A stretch of 40,291 nt of DNA from contig QUBZ01000032.1 of NCBI GenBank assembly GCA_014338005.1, positions 1-40,291 of the forward strand. The letters run 5' to 3'. The position numbers were made by a program, and so were the translations under genes. The stretch comes from Chloroflexota bacterium (GTDB lineage: Bacteria; Chloroflexota; Anaerolineae; Aggregatilineales; Phototrophicaceae). Positions 40,035-40,291 of the stretch are shown in pieces (the first letter of the stretch is position 1; the number at the start of each line of letters is the position of its first letter). The notes below the pieces were generated by a model. The model ran no database searches. It had not been told where the DNA came from and saw only the letters and a list, made by a program, of their open reading frames with translations.

Positions 40035-40219
40035 GACTGCTGTTTCTTCGCGTCCAACCGCGCCAGCAGACGAGCGCGAATGCCTTCCGGCGGAAAACGT
40101 GCCTCAACTTCATGCTGTAGCACCGATGCTTCGGCTTCCCGTCTGCGGATGTAAGCATCTACCGTATCGCGGTTCTGAAGATAGTAGCCCAGCACTAAGC
40201 CAGTGACCAAAGGTTTTCA
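40031..40219 (-). pseudogene. C-terminal remnant of a DUF433-like antitoxin
   Basis: The frame that ends in TGA at 40033-40031 reads LVLGYYLQNRDTVDAYIRRRE and then VEARFPPEGIRARLLARLDAKKQQS. This resembles the C-terminal part of DUF433 proteins, which partner DUF5615 toxins. Upstream the frame is closed by TGA at 40219-40217, so the N-terminal half with the GTRI segment is absent in this frame. The stretch from there to 40291 does not restore it in any frame I read. A short protein from GTG 40195 or TTG 40210 remains possible. A frameshift, a truncation or recombination near the window end would explain it. Confidence 0.5.
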
Positions 40220-40291
40220 ACGAACTTGAGGCGGTCAGGATGGCCGGACGTGTTCTGGTTGACCATCCGGGTCTCAATCTCACACTGTAAG

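Noticed and set aside
1..40291. CRISPR array, rRNA, tRNA, transposase or integrase
   Set aside because: No regularly spaced repeats, no cloverleaf-like segment with a T-loop signature in any gap, and no DDE or recombinase motif in any translated frame. A covariance-model scan would be decisive for RNA genes.
40217..40291. Separate gene starting MVNQNTSGHP on the minus strand near the right edge
   Set aside because: The frame closes after 23 residues and shows no family resemblance. It may only mark the disrupted start of the DUF433-like gene.

Overview
The window looks like chromosomal DNA of a G+C-rich, free-living, probably aerobic or facultative bacterium. Gene content points to a Chloroflexota (Anaerolineae-like) genome: a class A penicillin-binding protein with a long acidic proline-rich N-terminus, TPR proteins fused to membrane helices, an F420H2-dependent reductase-like protein, a two-domain multicopper oxidase beside a dihaem cytochrome c, and a MalFG-type sugar importer whose binding protein has a cleavable signal peptide but no lipobox. 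This taxonomic call is inference from content and style, since no rRNA or other marker gene lies in the window. Coding density is high. No gap between genes exceeds about 260 bases. I found no rRNA, tRNA, CRISPR array, transposase, integrase or replication origin.

Layout. 1-1508 (minus): a TPR protein running off the left edge, behind a membrane-tethered F420-type reductase. 1698-9191 (plus): PBP1a-like enzyme, TPR/membrane protein, a rhomboid protease broken by a one-base frameshift in a T8 run, a protein made of eight 11-residue LEA-like repeats, and an unknown two-helix membrane protein. 9383-14277: SurE, two uncharacterised proteins, an alginate-lyase-like toroid protein, a PAS histidine kinase with a four-cysteine cluster, and a Nudix hydrolase. 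14269-19026 (minus): a tightly overlapped surface-glycan operon (WecA/MraY-type initiating transferase, NDP-sugar epimerase, GT4, small membrane protein, GT4). 19205-20608: a CDF metal exporter with three tandem C-terminal domains. 20687-22942: a divergent redox pair, a Tat-exported multicopper oxidase and an anchored dihaem cytochrome c.

23202-27266 (plus): sugar ABC importer (long MalF-like permease, MalG-like permease, binding protein) without an ATPase gene. 27327-29521 (minus): an OmpR/HAMP-kinase two-component pair. 29701-31671: an exported beta-propeller protein. 31852-33378: a TetR regulator and a mycothiol-type DinB/maleylpyruvate isomerase-like protein behind a promoter whose -10 is covered by a 17-bp palindrome. 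33389-35537 (minus): an unknown protein and a FabG-like SDR, separated by a striking inverted repeat. 35768-37066: an A+T-richer gene joining a nucleoside-deoxyribosyltransferase-like domain to a degenerate PLD-like domain, which is the best candidate for an undescribed conflict or signalling effector. 37145-39668: a tandem-thioredoxin protein and, divergently, an O-antigen-ligase-like protein with a TPR tail. 39714-40219: a DUF5615 PIN-like toxin with a truncated DUF433-like partner.

Start codons were chosen by Shine-Dalgarno spacing and, in several cases, because a convincing promoter lies downstream of the longest in-frame start. Minus-10 elements in the window tend to read TACAAT or TATACT.
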